In this document: positions 11,925-23,500 of the stretch, one piece after another | Layout of the letters: each line of letters opens with the position of its first letter | Numbering within the stretch: the first letter of the stretch is position 1 | Source: Pelodera strongyloides | Lineage: Eukaryota > Nematoda > Chromadorea > Rhabditida > Rhabditidae | Length of the DNA stretch: 64,000 nt | Assembly (NCBI GenBank): GCA_036852015.1 | Contig: JAANDG010000175.1 | Span: 1 to 64,000, forward strand | Direction: 5' to 3' | Translations under genes and position numbers: made by a program | The notes under the pieces: model-generated | What the model saw: only the letters and a program-made list of their open reading frames with translations | What the model was told of the DNA's origin: nothing | Database searches by the model: none

Positions 11925-12499
11925 GTTTTTGAAGTTTTCTTTCCCAAAAGATTTGTGATTAGCGTGCGGTGAGACTCGATTTTCTTCAAAAACGCAACCT
12001 GGAATTTGGAATGCGCATAATTAATAATTTGCATATATGCATAGTGACCATTTCCAACTAGGGTTTGCAATCTCTATCTGTGTGTAGTAGTGTAGTAAGA
12101 CAAGTCTTCTGACTTAGAACTTTTTAAAAAGAACAAAAATGGAGAAAACATGAGCTACCGACGTCAACATTCGAGGCAAAAATCAGGGTGAGAATTCATT
12201 AGCATTATAGGATTGTACTTTGTTGCCGCAAGCGCACCATCTCACAACTGGGGTGTTGTTGATATAGTGGTAACTTCATCCTTCGCTGAGACCTGTTTCA
12301 TCCGTTTATTAGTTTTTTTTCATGTATTGCAAGTACCTTTTTATTCCAGCTGATGCAGATGCAATCCGAGAGAAAGGAGGGTAAGGATTGTGAACGGCCC
12401 ATTGTATAATATAGCGAATATGTGACAAGTAGGATAGATAGATAGATTTCACTATTCACAGGAACCTCATCGAGATAGTTGAGTAGTCCGCGTACAGAA

Positions 12500-12981
12500 A
12501 AACCTAAACAGAGGTGACAGTAATCGGCGGGCAAAATTGCGCGCCATTCCTATGCCGCGTGCATTTGGCAAACCCATGACGCTTCCAAGCAGCTTGCAGC
12601 CAACTTTCGTAACCCTGAAGATCGAAAGTTACCGTACTACAGATTGGATGCAGCAGATCGAACAAATGAGGAAGATGCGCCAGCGGACAAAAAACCACGT
12701 CAGTTCACTATTACTGATTATAGTTTAGGTGTACGCGTGTACGTATTGCGTACTTTAGGTCGTTCCGCCTCCCGTCGCGGGCTTCCGTCACCTTTACCTT
12801 CGGCTTTTGTATTAAAAAATGTTCCAATTTTCATCCAAGACTTCCCACATCATGATTTCTGCGTTCTCACAGATCATAAAGTATTCCTTCTATACTATTC
12901 TTTACAGATGTGCACGACATTGTGACTGACAGCACTTGTTCTACTGGACCGGAATGCTCGAAGCGGACCAAGAACGCCTAA
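12500..12981 (+). CDS. Unknown gene, 3' exons
   Basis: Two exons join in frame. The first ends at about 12728 with ...KPRQFTITDYSL and a GTGTAC donor, and the second starts after CTTTACAG at about 12909 and ends with SKRTKNA and a stop at 12979-12981. The reading frame in the first exon is hydrophilic and acidic (RNPEDRKLPYYRLDAADR). Candidate upstream exons near 12150-12190 (MSYRRQHSRQKS) and 12351-12380 exist, but I could not join them in one phase. One possible acceptor (GACAG before TAATCGG) leads into a different frame. I do not recognise the protein. It may be intact with an exon I missed, or broken. Confidence 0.45.
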
Positions 12982-14581
12982 ATGATATTTATTGATTCTT
13001 CTTTTCTTTCTTATCGATTAAGAGTAAATCGGTGTTCCAAACAAACAGAATCACATATTCAATCAATCTTAAGTTAAACATTACTTCATGGGGGGTCTTG
13101 ATCATTTTACTTTTCTCTTAGAATAAGTACTCCATGGTGTTGGTTATTATTTGTCACGACTTCCTGAATAAATTTTGAAATGGGTTGACCTTCGGAGTTT
13201 GCCTTGCATTATCCATTGTTATGACAGCTGAAAGTTCCAACAACTGCTTTGTGGTCGTGAAATATACAATTAACATAAATATGGATCAGAATTGCGCTTG
13301 GCTGCACTCCTAAAGTCCGGCCAAGGCATAAACATCATGCGCAATACCTATTTGTTCTTTCGTACGATGTGCAGAGCAAAGAAGGATCTTTGAGTCGCCC
13401 ATAAAGATGCCCTATTCCAATTCGCGCGATACGGCAGATGGGCCAGCTGTAGTTGCGCACATCTCATCTCGGCACACCTTTGGCGCGTCAACGAAGACCT
13501 AATAGGATATGGACATGCCGCATCTTATAGCTCGCTTCATTCTATGTAGTTCATGAGCATTTTTTGGACTCCTCAAGTATTCAGACGGCGCGTAATCCTT
13601 TTCCTTACTACAATACAAACTATACAACAAAGTTCAAACAAGACAACATCAACAAGTTTTTATGGACAGACACAGGACAAATATCATTGCTGTGATTCCA
13701 TAATAACAAAATAAATAAATCAGCGTATCAATGTTTACAAAGAATTGCAGTAAAATCAACACCAAAACCTCGTGCACCATAGAAGAACTATCGAGTACGG
13801 GTGCATGTAGCAAAATCGCACTTATATTAAAGCGAAATGCTAGCCTCTTTGGAAAATTTGCATATGATAAGCAAATCCTATGTATCCTATGCTAATTTTG
13901 TACGATTGCCGTGGACGATCGTACAAAATTATCATAGGATACACAGGATTTGCTTATCATATGCAAATTTTCCAAAGGGGCTAGCATTTCGCTTTAAGTA
14001 CAGCCAACAGCCAGAAAGATACAGAAATAAAGAGGAAAAAAATCAAGTAACACCTTGTTCGTAAGCAGTTTTCAGAGGAGATCGAAAAACACGGGGCAGT
14101 ATCGAAATACATAACGAACCAAAGAACAGCACCACGCGCCAAAACTGTTAGTAGAACAATCCCTCAACGACCCTAGACCAGCACACAAAACTGTACCAGA
14201 CAAAGATGGCTGCTAATAGTACATATCGTGAATGTTTCGAAAATAACACAAAATAAATACTAGTGTAATGAACAGAAAACAATACATATACTTGATAAGG
14301 TAATCTGGGCGCACCATGATTTCAGAGATATGGAATGAATCGCTTTTTGGAAAAAGAAACAGAACTGAAAGACTGATGAAAGAAAAAAGGGAATGGCAAA
14401 CGAAATTTTGAACACTTGGAATCAAATGAAAGGACAAAACAAAAACATTAAATACAACCTGATTGATAGAGGCCACCAATTCATGAGGCGAACAAAGATA
14501 ACAAACTTTAAAAATATATGAGGTGAGTACATGAATAAAGAAAGGGTGAGAATACGAACTACCTCAACTCGTATGAAATAT
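12982..14581. other. Gene-free interval with one fold-back element
   Basis: This is AT-rich non-coding DNA between the unknown plus-strand gene and the minus-strand gene. Apart from the palindrome at 13827-13997 I see no exon with plausible splice sites or a family match on either strand. Confidence 0.5.
13827..13997. mobile_element. Palindromic MITE
   Basis: The termini TTAAAGCGAAATGCTAGCC and GGCTAGCATTTCGCTTTAA are perfect inverted repeats. The arms stay complementary for about 80 bp around a small centre at GTACGATTGCC, with only a few mismatches. The TTAA ends resemble those of several other elements in the window. Confidence 0.85.
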
Positions 14582-17500
14582 TCAAGTGGGTTGCACACCT
14601 CCGACGAATGCTTCCGCACCTTCGAGACTAGCAAGTGCCCTCTCGGCCAAATAGTCAAACGCCAGCTAAAAATAGAAACTTGTTGAACTTCTAATGTGCA
14701 TAAGAAAAATGGGTTCCAGATGTGCGCTGTCCCGCGGGGAACAGTTATCAGAGATTCCTTGCATTTTTATACAACAAACACTAGGAAGGCTAAAAATGAA
14801 TGAATGAGTGAACTGGTGATAGACACAAATGCTATTATTCTGAAATATATAAAAAAAGAACCTGGAGTGCGCCTGGTACCTCTCTGATCACCTCAACTGG
14901 AACATACTCCGTGTCGGCCTTCTTGAACTTGTTGCGTTCGCGATTTCCGAATGCGAAGAGAATCTGTAGATGAGGGATACATTAAAGCGGCATAACATCT
15001 GGTTTTTGAAACGTATGTAGGAGTGAAAACACTGCGAGATGTTCTTAGTCTGATTTATTCATTTGTATACAACGCATGGGAATGCAGTTGTCCAACATAT
15101 GTTTCAGAAACGGCCGTTTTAACACTTTGATGAAGATGTTCTGTCTAGAAACAATAAAGAACAATACAAACCGCAGGACAATTGGACAATTCTTATTCTT
15201 GTCAATAAAAGGTGAGCTATCACAACAAAGACTTTGACAATGATAAATGATAATAATACACATAAAAAGTGCCGATAAAGTCTCACCCGTAGTTCTCGCG
15301 GGTTCTTGTTCACCCTCCAGCCAAGGACATCCGACGCTGCTTCCTTCTCAATACGGTAGGTGGAACTCTTCTGAAAAGACCAATGTAAAGGAATGTGATA
15401 GTGATGAAGCTCATATGGTCTCATAAGGTATACACAAACGGTTACTTACAATTCCAGCCACACAGTACATTATAAACAAACTGTTGACGACTCACCTTAG
15501 GGCTAAGGCTGAGCTCAGAGGTGACCGATTTCGATGGTGGTAGCTTAACAGGGCTAGAATCGCGTAGTCCCTGAAAATGTATACTGTTCGTTATACGCAC
15601 GAAAATCCAAGAATCTCGCCAACTACGAAAAATGAAGCAACACACTAATAAAGTGGTATAACGGTTGGTTTTTGAAAAGTATGTTGGACGCTGTATTCCC
15701 ATGTAGTAAATGCAAATGACTGCGCGATACAGGCGATACTGCCCGATTTATATTCTAATTTTATTCATATGCATGCAACATATGGTGATGTTATGGAGTT
15801 GTTCAGGTTTCAAAATGTTCAAAATCCGGCCGGTGTATCGCTTTTAAATGTGCTTACCTCAGTTTCATCGACATTCTTCTTCGCAGGCGAGTTACGAAGA
15901 TTCTTTGATGGGCTCTGGAAGCACTATTTTTGTTACAACTGTTAACTCATCCACATCCTATCACTTGGAAAGCTCGTTTGTTCACAAGAACTGACATATA
16001 TTAGAACTATACTTCATAGAGTAGTTATGAGGAGTGAAGAAACCATCAAAGTTCTCTACAACAACATAGTCTCTGAAATCTAGTTGTTCAGGCTTCAAAA
16101 ACCTGCAGTTACATAGCTTTTAAAATTGCTTACTGCAGTGACATCGACATTCTTCTTTGCAGACGAATTACGCAGATGCTTCGAAGGGCTCTGGAAGCAT
16201 TATTTTTGTTAGATCTGTCAATTTATCACTTGGCAAAATCGTTTGTTCACAAGAACTGATATGTATTAGGCTTACAGCAACGCCTCTCGCTAACATTCTC
16301 ACGTTAGATATATAACTATGTACACCCCTTGCGTTCTGATAATCGTAGATCTGTACAAAATGCTCACCGAAACGTCGCCTTGTTCTGATTCGTTTTCCTT
16401 TCCAGCACCAGCACGCCTGGATGCACGTACGGAGCTACCAACTTCCTTCGAACTTGGACTCCTGCTGCGATAACGCTTTGCTGGAGCTGGAGTCTACAAA
16501 TCATCATATGCAAATCAGTAAGTTCTTCGCAATAGTCAGAACTAATTATTAATTCAATAATTGGATTTGGAAAAGGCTATGCCTAATAATAGATCGGAGG
16601 GAGGGGATCAATAACACTACAGTCAGTTGCAATTTATCTAACGCTACATCATAAAGCTAACTTACAAACTTCATATGCAATGGCAACGTGCAAGAAATGC
16701 AAACAGAATAAAAATCTGACACATACCTCGTTGGACTCATCACCGTCGGACGATTCTCCCCTTGCTGCGGCCCGTCTTCGCTTAGAAGGAGTCTACAAAT
16801 TCAAAGAAATTCGTAACTTTCTTTCGATTTTTCATTTCATGAAAAGACAATGTGAAACCAGTATTTTACGTAAAAGGGGAATAAAATAAGGCAACTGACT
16901 GAGATAGTGTCCGAAGCGACAGTCCGAGAGGCTGAAGTACTTCCTGTACTACTTTGTTCCCTGGTTTTCCTAAATATACTGTTGATAGACTGACAGCAAC
17001 ATTCTTATGCAAATAAATATAAATTAGATTACAAAATCGAGTTAAATTCGCATAAGGTAAAAACTTTAGTTGTCCACTATGAGTTTAAAAAAACTACCGG
17101 TATTTCGCTAGCAAGAAATGGCGAACTGATAGGTCTCTTAGATAAAGGAGTCGACGCTACAGCTATCACCAAGCACCATGAGTTCCACTTCCCGAATTAA
17201 AAAACGAAAACGACGTAAAATTGTAGCAAACTTCAATCGTAAACCGTAACCCACCTCTTAGATTTTTTTGCGTTTTCCTTTTCGTACTGCACAATCAAGG
17301 CACGGCAATCCTGAAAACAGGCCACATGTCAACCGTTAATACATAGACAATGTAGAGCGCAAAGTATGGCGTATTGCATTCCCATGTAATGCATGCAAAA
17401 ACTGCGCAATTTTTAGACTAACTAGATTCATTTGCAGTTGCGCTCACAATATAGGAATGCAGTTGTCCAACATACTTTCAAAAACCGGCCGTTATATCGT

Positions 17501-17964
17501 TTTAACAGTTTATTTAAAAGAGATTAACGAGATATTCTTACACTGAGCGGCGCAGGTATTGTAAATGCAGTCGAGGTCGGTTAGTGTTTTATAAGCGTAG
17601 CTTTGTGGCAGTGTTATGGCCTGTCCATGTGTGCTATTCGCGAAAATGACAAATGCCTGTCCATGTTCGAGTCGATGTAAATGACAAGGTCCCGCAGCGA
17701 TTTTGAATCTAGTACGGATCTATTTCAAATAGTACGGATCTATTCGAAATAGACTTTCGCTGCAGGACCATGACAAAAGTGCGATTCGCATGGGTTACGG
17801 TAGGCATTTGACATGCATGTAAAATGGCCTGAACATGGCAGACATTTGTCATTTTCGCAAGTGCGAATCGCAAACATGGACAGGCCATTACACTAATGAG
17901 GTAGGCATCTATTCACCTGTTTGACCAACGACACTATGTCAAAGTAGATGATTTTGTCCGTTTG
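14582..17964 (-). CDS. Unknown basic, Ser/Lys-rich multi-exon protein (5' end not found)
   Basis: Eleven minus-strand exons join in phase: 17917-17964, 17255-17310, 16900-16969, 16727-16792, 16368-16493, 16134-16190, 15858-15914, 15496-15570, 15287-15370, 14862-14963, 14582-14665. The N-terminal part found has DKIIYFDIVSLVKQ, then a long low-complexity stretch rich in Ser, Lys, Arg and Pro (for example TPSKRRRAAARG and AKRYRSRSPSSK). The C-terminal 90 residues look folded (EKEAASDVLGW, RILFAFGNRERNKFKK, ALQLAFDYLAERALASLEG). The composition suggests a nuclear, perhaps nucleic-acid-associated protein, but I do not recognise the family. Two neighbouring exons (15858-15914 and 16134-16190) are duplicates. 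Start codon and first exon(s) remain unidentified upstream of 17964. Confidence 0.75.
14982..15122. mobile_element. MITE, TTAAAGC...GCCGTTTTAA family
   Basis: The left end TTAAAGCGGCATAACATCTGG continues to TTTTTGAAACGTATGT. The right end has CATGGGAATGCAGTTGTCCA and GAAACGGCCGTTTTAA. This copy is internally shortened. It lies in an intron of the minus-strand gene. Confidence 0.7.
15645..15848. mobile_element. MITE of the same family in another intron
   Basis: TAAAGTGGTATAACGGTTGG...TTTTTGAAAAGTATGTTGG at the left pairs with CAAAATCCGGCCGGTGTATC...TTTTA at the right, and CATTCCCATGTAGTAAATGCA is inside. The same arrangement is seen at 17340-17511 and 63846-64000. Confidence 0.7.
17340..17511. 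mobile_element. MITE of the same family, left end damaged
   Basis: The right half is clear (GGAATGCAGTTGTCCAACAT, then TTTCAAAAACCGGCCGTTAT and GTTTTAA). The left half keeps GCATTCCCATGTAATGCATG but lacks a clean terminus. Confidence 0.6.
17614..17890. mobile_element. Fold-back MITE
   Basis: TTATGGCCTGTCCATG at the left and CATGGACAGGCCATTA at the right are inverted, and the inner arms GCGAAAATGACAAATG / CATTTGTCATTTTCGC are also complementary. It also contains a short direct repeat of AGTACGGATCTATT at about 17712-17745. Confidence 0.8.
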
Positions 17965-18310
17965 CTACTAATATGCTCCAATGCTCCTTTAATAAGGATC
18001 GATGAACATATCCAATAGTACCGAAGCAGTGGTGTTTCAGTTTCGAGTGTGTTGCGTGCGCATTGGTTCATTAGCATTAAGTTTACGCGGTGGGCATGGA
18101 CTATGGATAGTCGGACTTCTGGATGCCAATTGCAAACTAACTTTTCGGAGGAATTCCGTGTCTGCGCTTATCAATAACTGTAACTGGCAATGGAACAATT
18201 CTGGTTCAGTAGTCCAGTACGCCTTGCTTAAAGGGTCCAGCCCACCAAAGTGAACCTACATTTATGATTTGTTCATAATTTGTATTAAAGGGTATTTATT
18301 CTAATACCAG

Positions 18311-18375
18311 CCGTTCGAAGAGCCCTACGGGCTCTTCTCCGTCTGGAGGAATCGGCCTTCGGCCGATTGTTTCCC
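18311..18375. other. Pair of short perfect hairpins
   Basis: AAGAGCCCTACGGGCTCTT and AATCGGCCTTCGGCCGATT follow each other about 20 bp apart, and each forms a stable stem with a tiny loop. They lie within repeat-like DNA. Their role is unknown. In this eukaryotic setting I would not call them terminators. Confidence 0.5.
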
Positions 18376-18579
18376 TATTTAGAAAAGAATTGCTACAATG
18401 TAAATAGTTAACTCTCGGCTCTTTCTCCTCCCAAACATTCACACGTCTCTGATTGTGGAAACGTATAATTATCAGTTTGGATCTCCACTCGACTAATGCT
18501 ACCATGCAAATTTGCCATTGAAGGTGTTATATATTGGGCAGAGGATTGTCCTTGTGATAAGCTAGCATACTCTGGTCTT

Positions 18580-18770
18580 CACCCGCGCAGAGCGCCGCGT
18601 ACCATCCCGCCTTGTGCGCTTTTGCAGAGGCGCACAAGGCGGGAAAGTGAGCGGCGCTCTGCGCGGGTATGTCTGCAGCGCACTATGCGGGAAAGTCGGC
18701 GGCGCTCTACGCGGGTTTGTGCGCGGCGCTCTATGCGGGTAAGTTCGCGGCGCTCTATGCGGTTACACCA
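18580..18770. repeat. GC-rich minisatellite, third locus
   Basis: Units of about 22-25 bp on the pattern GCGGCGCTCTATGCGGGTAAG repeat here. They are preceded by a palindrome, GCCTTGTGCGC-TTTTGCAGAG-GCGCACAAGGC. The unit matches the minisatellite at 115-395 and 20664-20928, although the surrounding block is not shared. Confidence 0.75.
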
Positions 18771-18898
18771 GCCATTAGGCTCCTCCCCTTGCCCCGCCCA
18801 CTTCACAATATAAAAAATATCATACAAAGCGACAAAATAATTTTATTAATTCAACATTGAAAGAATAAAATAAAATGAAAGCAAAACATTTTAAACCA

Positions 18899-19295
18899 TT
18901 AAAGGGACAGGCCCATCAAAGTAACCTATATTTACGATACGTCCATAGTGACTATCAAGCAATTTTATTACAATATATACAAACTAAATTTCACATTTAT
19001 TTGCCATTGAAAACTTTTTTCCGATGCGCTCAGCTCAAATGTATACCGTAAAGCCGCAAATATCCTTGTCGTCAATGCAAATTTATCGTGAAATTATAAT
19101 GCGATTAAAATTTGCATATATAGCTTTGAAATCTGCAGTTTTATGGTATACATATGCGTTGAGCGCATTGGAAAAAAAGTTGTCTAGGGCGAATAATGGT
19201 GAAATTTAGTTTGTATATATTGTAATAAAAATGCTTGATAGTCATTATGAACGTATCGTAAATATAGGTTTATTTTGATGGGCCTGTCCCTTTAA
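18899..19295. mobile_element. Long fold-back MITE (TTAAAGGGACAGGCCCATCA ends)
   Basis: The terminal TTAAAGGGACAGGCCCATCA is mirrored by TGATGGGCCTGTCCCTTTAA. Complementarity continues through TATATTTACGATACGT / ACGTATCGTAAATATA and AATATATACAAACTAAATTT on the two arms. It is close to 400 bp with almost full-length arms. A fragment with a related end lies near 18228-18260 and another near 870-905. Confidence 0.88.
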
Positions 19296-19806
19296 AAATA
19301 ATTCGAAATAGACTGCGAATTGATCAAACTTGAGGAACTTACTTTCATAATAAACGTTACTAAACGTTACTAGAGGAATTAAGGAACAGCAGTTAAGTAA
19401 ACTTAGGGACTTTGCGGCTGTATGTTTACGGTTACAATCTACAACAAAATAAGGCAAGCTGCAAACTGAGTAATAAGTAACTATAATAGGTACTCAGCTA
19501 CTGTGGAACTATTTTGTATAGAATGGCGAGAAGTAAAAAAAAGTGGACTAAGTTAGTAGGAAGCATGAGTTTGTCAACAAAAGAGACATACTGCTTAAGA
19601 ATAATAATGACGACGAATGGGGAACCTATCATTATTTATCAAGAAACACTCGAGAACCCTAAGGACGACCGCGACCGCGCGACTTCTTCTTGCCAAACTC
19701 TGCAGAACTTCAAGCTTTGGCGCTTTGTTGAAGGAAGAGATGGGATCTGCAACTTGCAATATTTAGATGCATGAGTATAGGGGCAAAAACTACGTTCAAT
19801 AAGGGT

Positions 19807-20282
19807 CTAAATTTCCAGTGCATCTAATAAAACATTCCGGTACTCGTCCTTGATGTTTTGGAGGAAAATTAACTTGTTTTCGGTAGATGTGCAGCATTTA
19901 ACGCTTACTGATAATAACGAAACAATAATAAACATACCTATGCTTTCCTTGTTCGTACTAAATTGTTCCCAGATGCCAGACCCTTCACCTTTGTAAATTT
20001 TAACCATCAAAAGGCGAGGAATTCTGGACGTTTGGCGATTGCTGTTGCGCACTAAAACATATAAGCTTAAGCTATCATAAACAAGTATTTTCTTTGTATT
20101 CATAGTCATTTGCGCGTAATGCATGCATGTATAGAGAGAGTTGTGCAACGGAAGGAGCACAAGCAGCCTATGCTTCCGGTATATAATATATTTCAATATA
20201 CAATAAGCAGAAAAAGATACTTACAATTAGCACTCACTGATGTCGTAGGTGAAGCCACAGCGCAAGGCCCATTCCTTCAGCC
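19807..20282 (-). CDS. Unknown small gene, three 3' exons
   Basis: The minus-strand exons 20238-20282, 19938-20051 and 19807-19907 join in phase (2+42+1, 2+111+1 and 2+99 nt). The fragments read LKEWALRCGFTYDI, then RIPRLLMVKIYKGEGSG and FSTNKESI, then KLIFLQNIKDEYRNVLLDAL before the stop at 19807. Splice sites are conventional (TTTTAG, TTATCAG acceptors). The first exon(s) upstream of 20282 are not clear. A short acceptor CCCGTAG precedes the first exon. I do not recognise the product. The last part looks like an amphipathic helix. Confidence 0.55.
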
Positions 20283-20554
20283 CTACGGGATACAGACATA
20301 TGCTTTTTCATCCTGCACATCCTGCATCTGCTGCAGACATCCTGCACAATAAACAATAGACAATAAACATAAGAACAGTTAATGAAAGACATCAATGGAA
20401 CTTCAAGTGAATAAAACCTTAAAATGTACTAAATTCTATCATATGTACTCGTCGGGATGACAATGGAAGATTCACTTAAACAGTAAACAAAGAATTATAC
20501 ACAACAAACTAAACAAACGGAAAATAATACGAAAAACGAATGAAAAAAATAAAA

Positions 20555-23500
20555 AAAATAGAGAAAAAAGTGCACTTTAGCGGCGAAACTCCATTATTTG
20601 TGGCAACTATTTGTTGCAACTACGGTATTGCAGCTGAAAATAATTTCTTGAGAGAAGAATTTTCGTGAGTGCGCGGCGCTCTATGCGGGAATGTACGCGG
20701 GAAAGTATGCGCTCGCAGCTGGGCGATCCAAATTGTCAAAATAGTGATTTCGGAGACATTGCTCCGGAAGCCCACCGTGCGGCGCTCTATGCGGGAAAGC
20801 GGGAAAGTATGCGCGCACACCGCAGATCCATGCGGGAAAGTACGCGCGCACAGTCAGATCATGCGGGAAAGTATGCGCGCATACCCAGAACGTGCGGTAA
20901 AGTCTGCGGCGCTCTGCGCGCCACAGAACGTAGTAGTTCAACAGGTAGAGCGTTGGACTATGAATCTAGAGGTTGTGCGCTGCTGTGGGTTCGAATCTCG
21001 CCAGCAGCAAAGATTTTGTATGCTCTATGCCAATAGAAAATTTTCTTTATGTACAGGTTTCGTTATGTTCACACAAACAAAAATAAACTCTTCTCCTTTA
21101 TATAATAAGATATACAAACTAAGTTTCAACCGGATTAACCACCGTGAAGCTTTCCAAGTAAGTTTTTCGTAAGAGTATACATCACGGAAAAATAAACTGC
21201 AGGTTTCACTGACGCATATGCAAATTGACATTGCATTTTAATTTCATGATAAATTTGCATCTGCAGGCACCTTTGAAATTTGCATTTTATTTCCGTATTC
21301 CGTACGTATACTCTTACGAAAAAGGTACCTGAAAAGCTTCAGTGCAGAGTCTGGGTTATGTTTATTTTGTATATAGTATAATAAACACCCGTAATACAAA
21401 CTAGGAGAACCAACCATAAATATAGGTTCACTTTGGCGCGTCCGACCTTTTAAGCAAAATGTATCCCTGGGAAACACCGCTGACTTTGCACAGAACACGA
21501 ACTTCTTCCGCAAGGCACAATATAAGTAACCTACGCAATTTTCTTCATCCTCCCAGGTATCATCCTCTGATCTGTACCCCTGCCATCGCAGTTTGTACTG
21601 TTTCTTCCCTCTGAGAACCCGATGCGCAAGTACTGCTTCGACGACATACTCTTCTCCTTAAATGTAAGAATAGTGAGGATATGTACACCAGAAACCAATC
21701 CGTTCGTTAGTAACAGCAAAAAAAAATACACATAAAGTGAAAGTTAGAAGAGAATCAAATGAAAGCAAGGAGATGTCAAGGTGCTTTTGAAGAGAATGGG
21801 TATTTGGGTAACTTCACGACCGTTGGTTTGTTCTTATTTTTTATCAAGTGTACCACAATTTAAATTCAAAAGTGGTCCCAATATCAACATGTTCATTTAT
21901 AAAAAATAAAATCTTTTACGCCACAAGAGCGTGCACCTTTATGCAAGGGGATTCAAAGTTCAATTTCAAGGTTTGCTTATTACATGTTCCGCAGAGGTCC
22001 TGAGCAGTAGGCGACGAGTTCCAGATGACAAATTGCTCGGCGTCTTTGGGCTAGGGCCAGGAAGGATCGCCCATGATTCCCTCGCCGGGTGGTGGTTTCA
22101 AAGTTGTCACTGGCCGGAATCGAACTCGAGTCGACTGCGTTAGAGTGGAACGCGCAGCCTCTGCACCACCCGGCCCCTTTGCCGCGCGCCTCTGGATCAT
22201 TTGTCGCGAAGTGGGACCACCGTCCCTTTAAAGCAAAAAGAACTATTATTGGAACAACGCTAAGAAAAACTCCATTGTTATGTACGCGGATGACGTTAAG
22301 ATTTCCCGTGTTACGCCAGAACTAGGGACATCGCCTGCCTGGAATGCTTTTTAAAAAGAACTTGGCAATATTTCCAGTTGGGCTGATACATGGAAAATGA
22401 CCATTTCTGAGACAAGCACAAGGCCACTCGTTTGTGGAACCTACTTCCTGATAGTAATGTTCTTTCGAGTTCCGTTGATTCTTTTAAAACCCGCATTGAC
22501 GAGCTTGATTTATTAGAGCTTTATGAAGTGGCAAATAGAAACATTCACACTTAGTCTAGTTATTTACATGCAACTCCATTCCATTGTTGTACATATTGTT
22601 TTCGTTTGTTATACGCGCATTATTTCTCTTATTGTTATTTTTTGTTGTTGTCGTTGTTGTTATTTTATTAGCCCGTATTCTCGGGTCGATGGAAACGTTC
22701 CGTTTGGGAAATCCTGTGTATGCAAATTTCTCGACTATCTAGACTAGCTGGAGGAAAAATTTGCATACGATGAGCTCCCAAACGGAACATTCCCGTCGAC
22801 CCGAGAATACGGGCTAATGTTGTTATTTGTTTTTGTCTTCCGCTTTACTTCGGTGTACGCTGAATGAAGTAATCATATAAAACAGAGAGAACGAAACCTC
22901 CACAATGTCGATATGCGACGAATCACCCAAGCCCACCATGCTGTCGACCGTGTAAACTATTCGAAGCAACAAAGCATAGATGGGCAGGACATACTATGCG
23001 CCGCAATGACGATAAGAAACTGACAAAACGGAGGCCGAGGCCGACTACACAACTACAGTGTGACTCGCAGCTGTCAAATAAACACTGACGCTGCAGGACT
23101 AGTCCACGGCAATTAAGGTGAATTTTTCCTGTGCGAGGCTTGCGAGGATTTTAATGTGGTTGGGTCTCATGAGTACGATGACCACTACTTTAGAAATGGA
23201 AAGAGGAATAATACTATTAAAAAATAGACAATTTACTAAACAAGAGAAATCGAGTTTAAAGGATCGCAGTCACTACAAAATCGCCGTTTTTCTTCGAGTT
23301 TACTTGTATTTAGTAAAGAATGTGAATAAAACCACTTTCTTTTTTTTTTTCAGACATACAATCATCACACATAGACTTAAGCATGTAGAATCCAGGGTCC
23401 CGTTTGCTCTCGAAGTCGGGGATCTTCATTTTTAGCTCCAATCCAAGGCGGTGTCTCTTAGCCGATGTGTTCCATAGAGTGAAGTAGACGGTAGAAGACG

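Noticed and set aside
18311..18375. Rho-independent terminator from the two hairpins
   Set aside because: The setting is eukaryotic, there is no T-run after either stem and no bacterial gene nearby.
19514..19774. 86-residue plus-strand frame (MYRMARSKKKW...)
   Set aside because: There is no family resemblance and no splice context. It lies next to the MITE and ends just short of the minus-strand gene.
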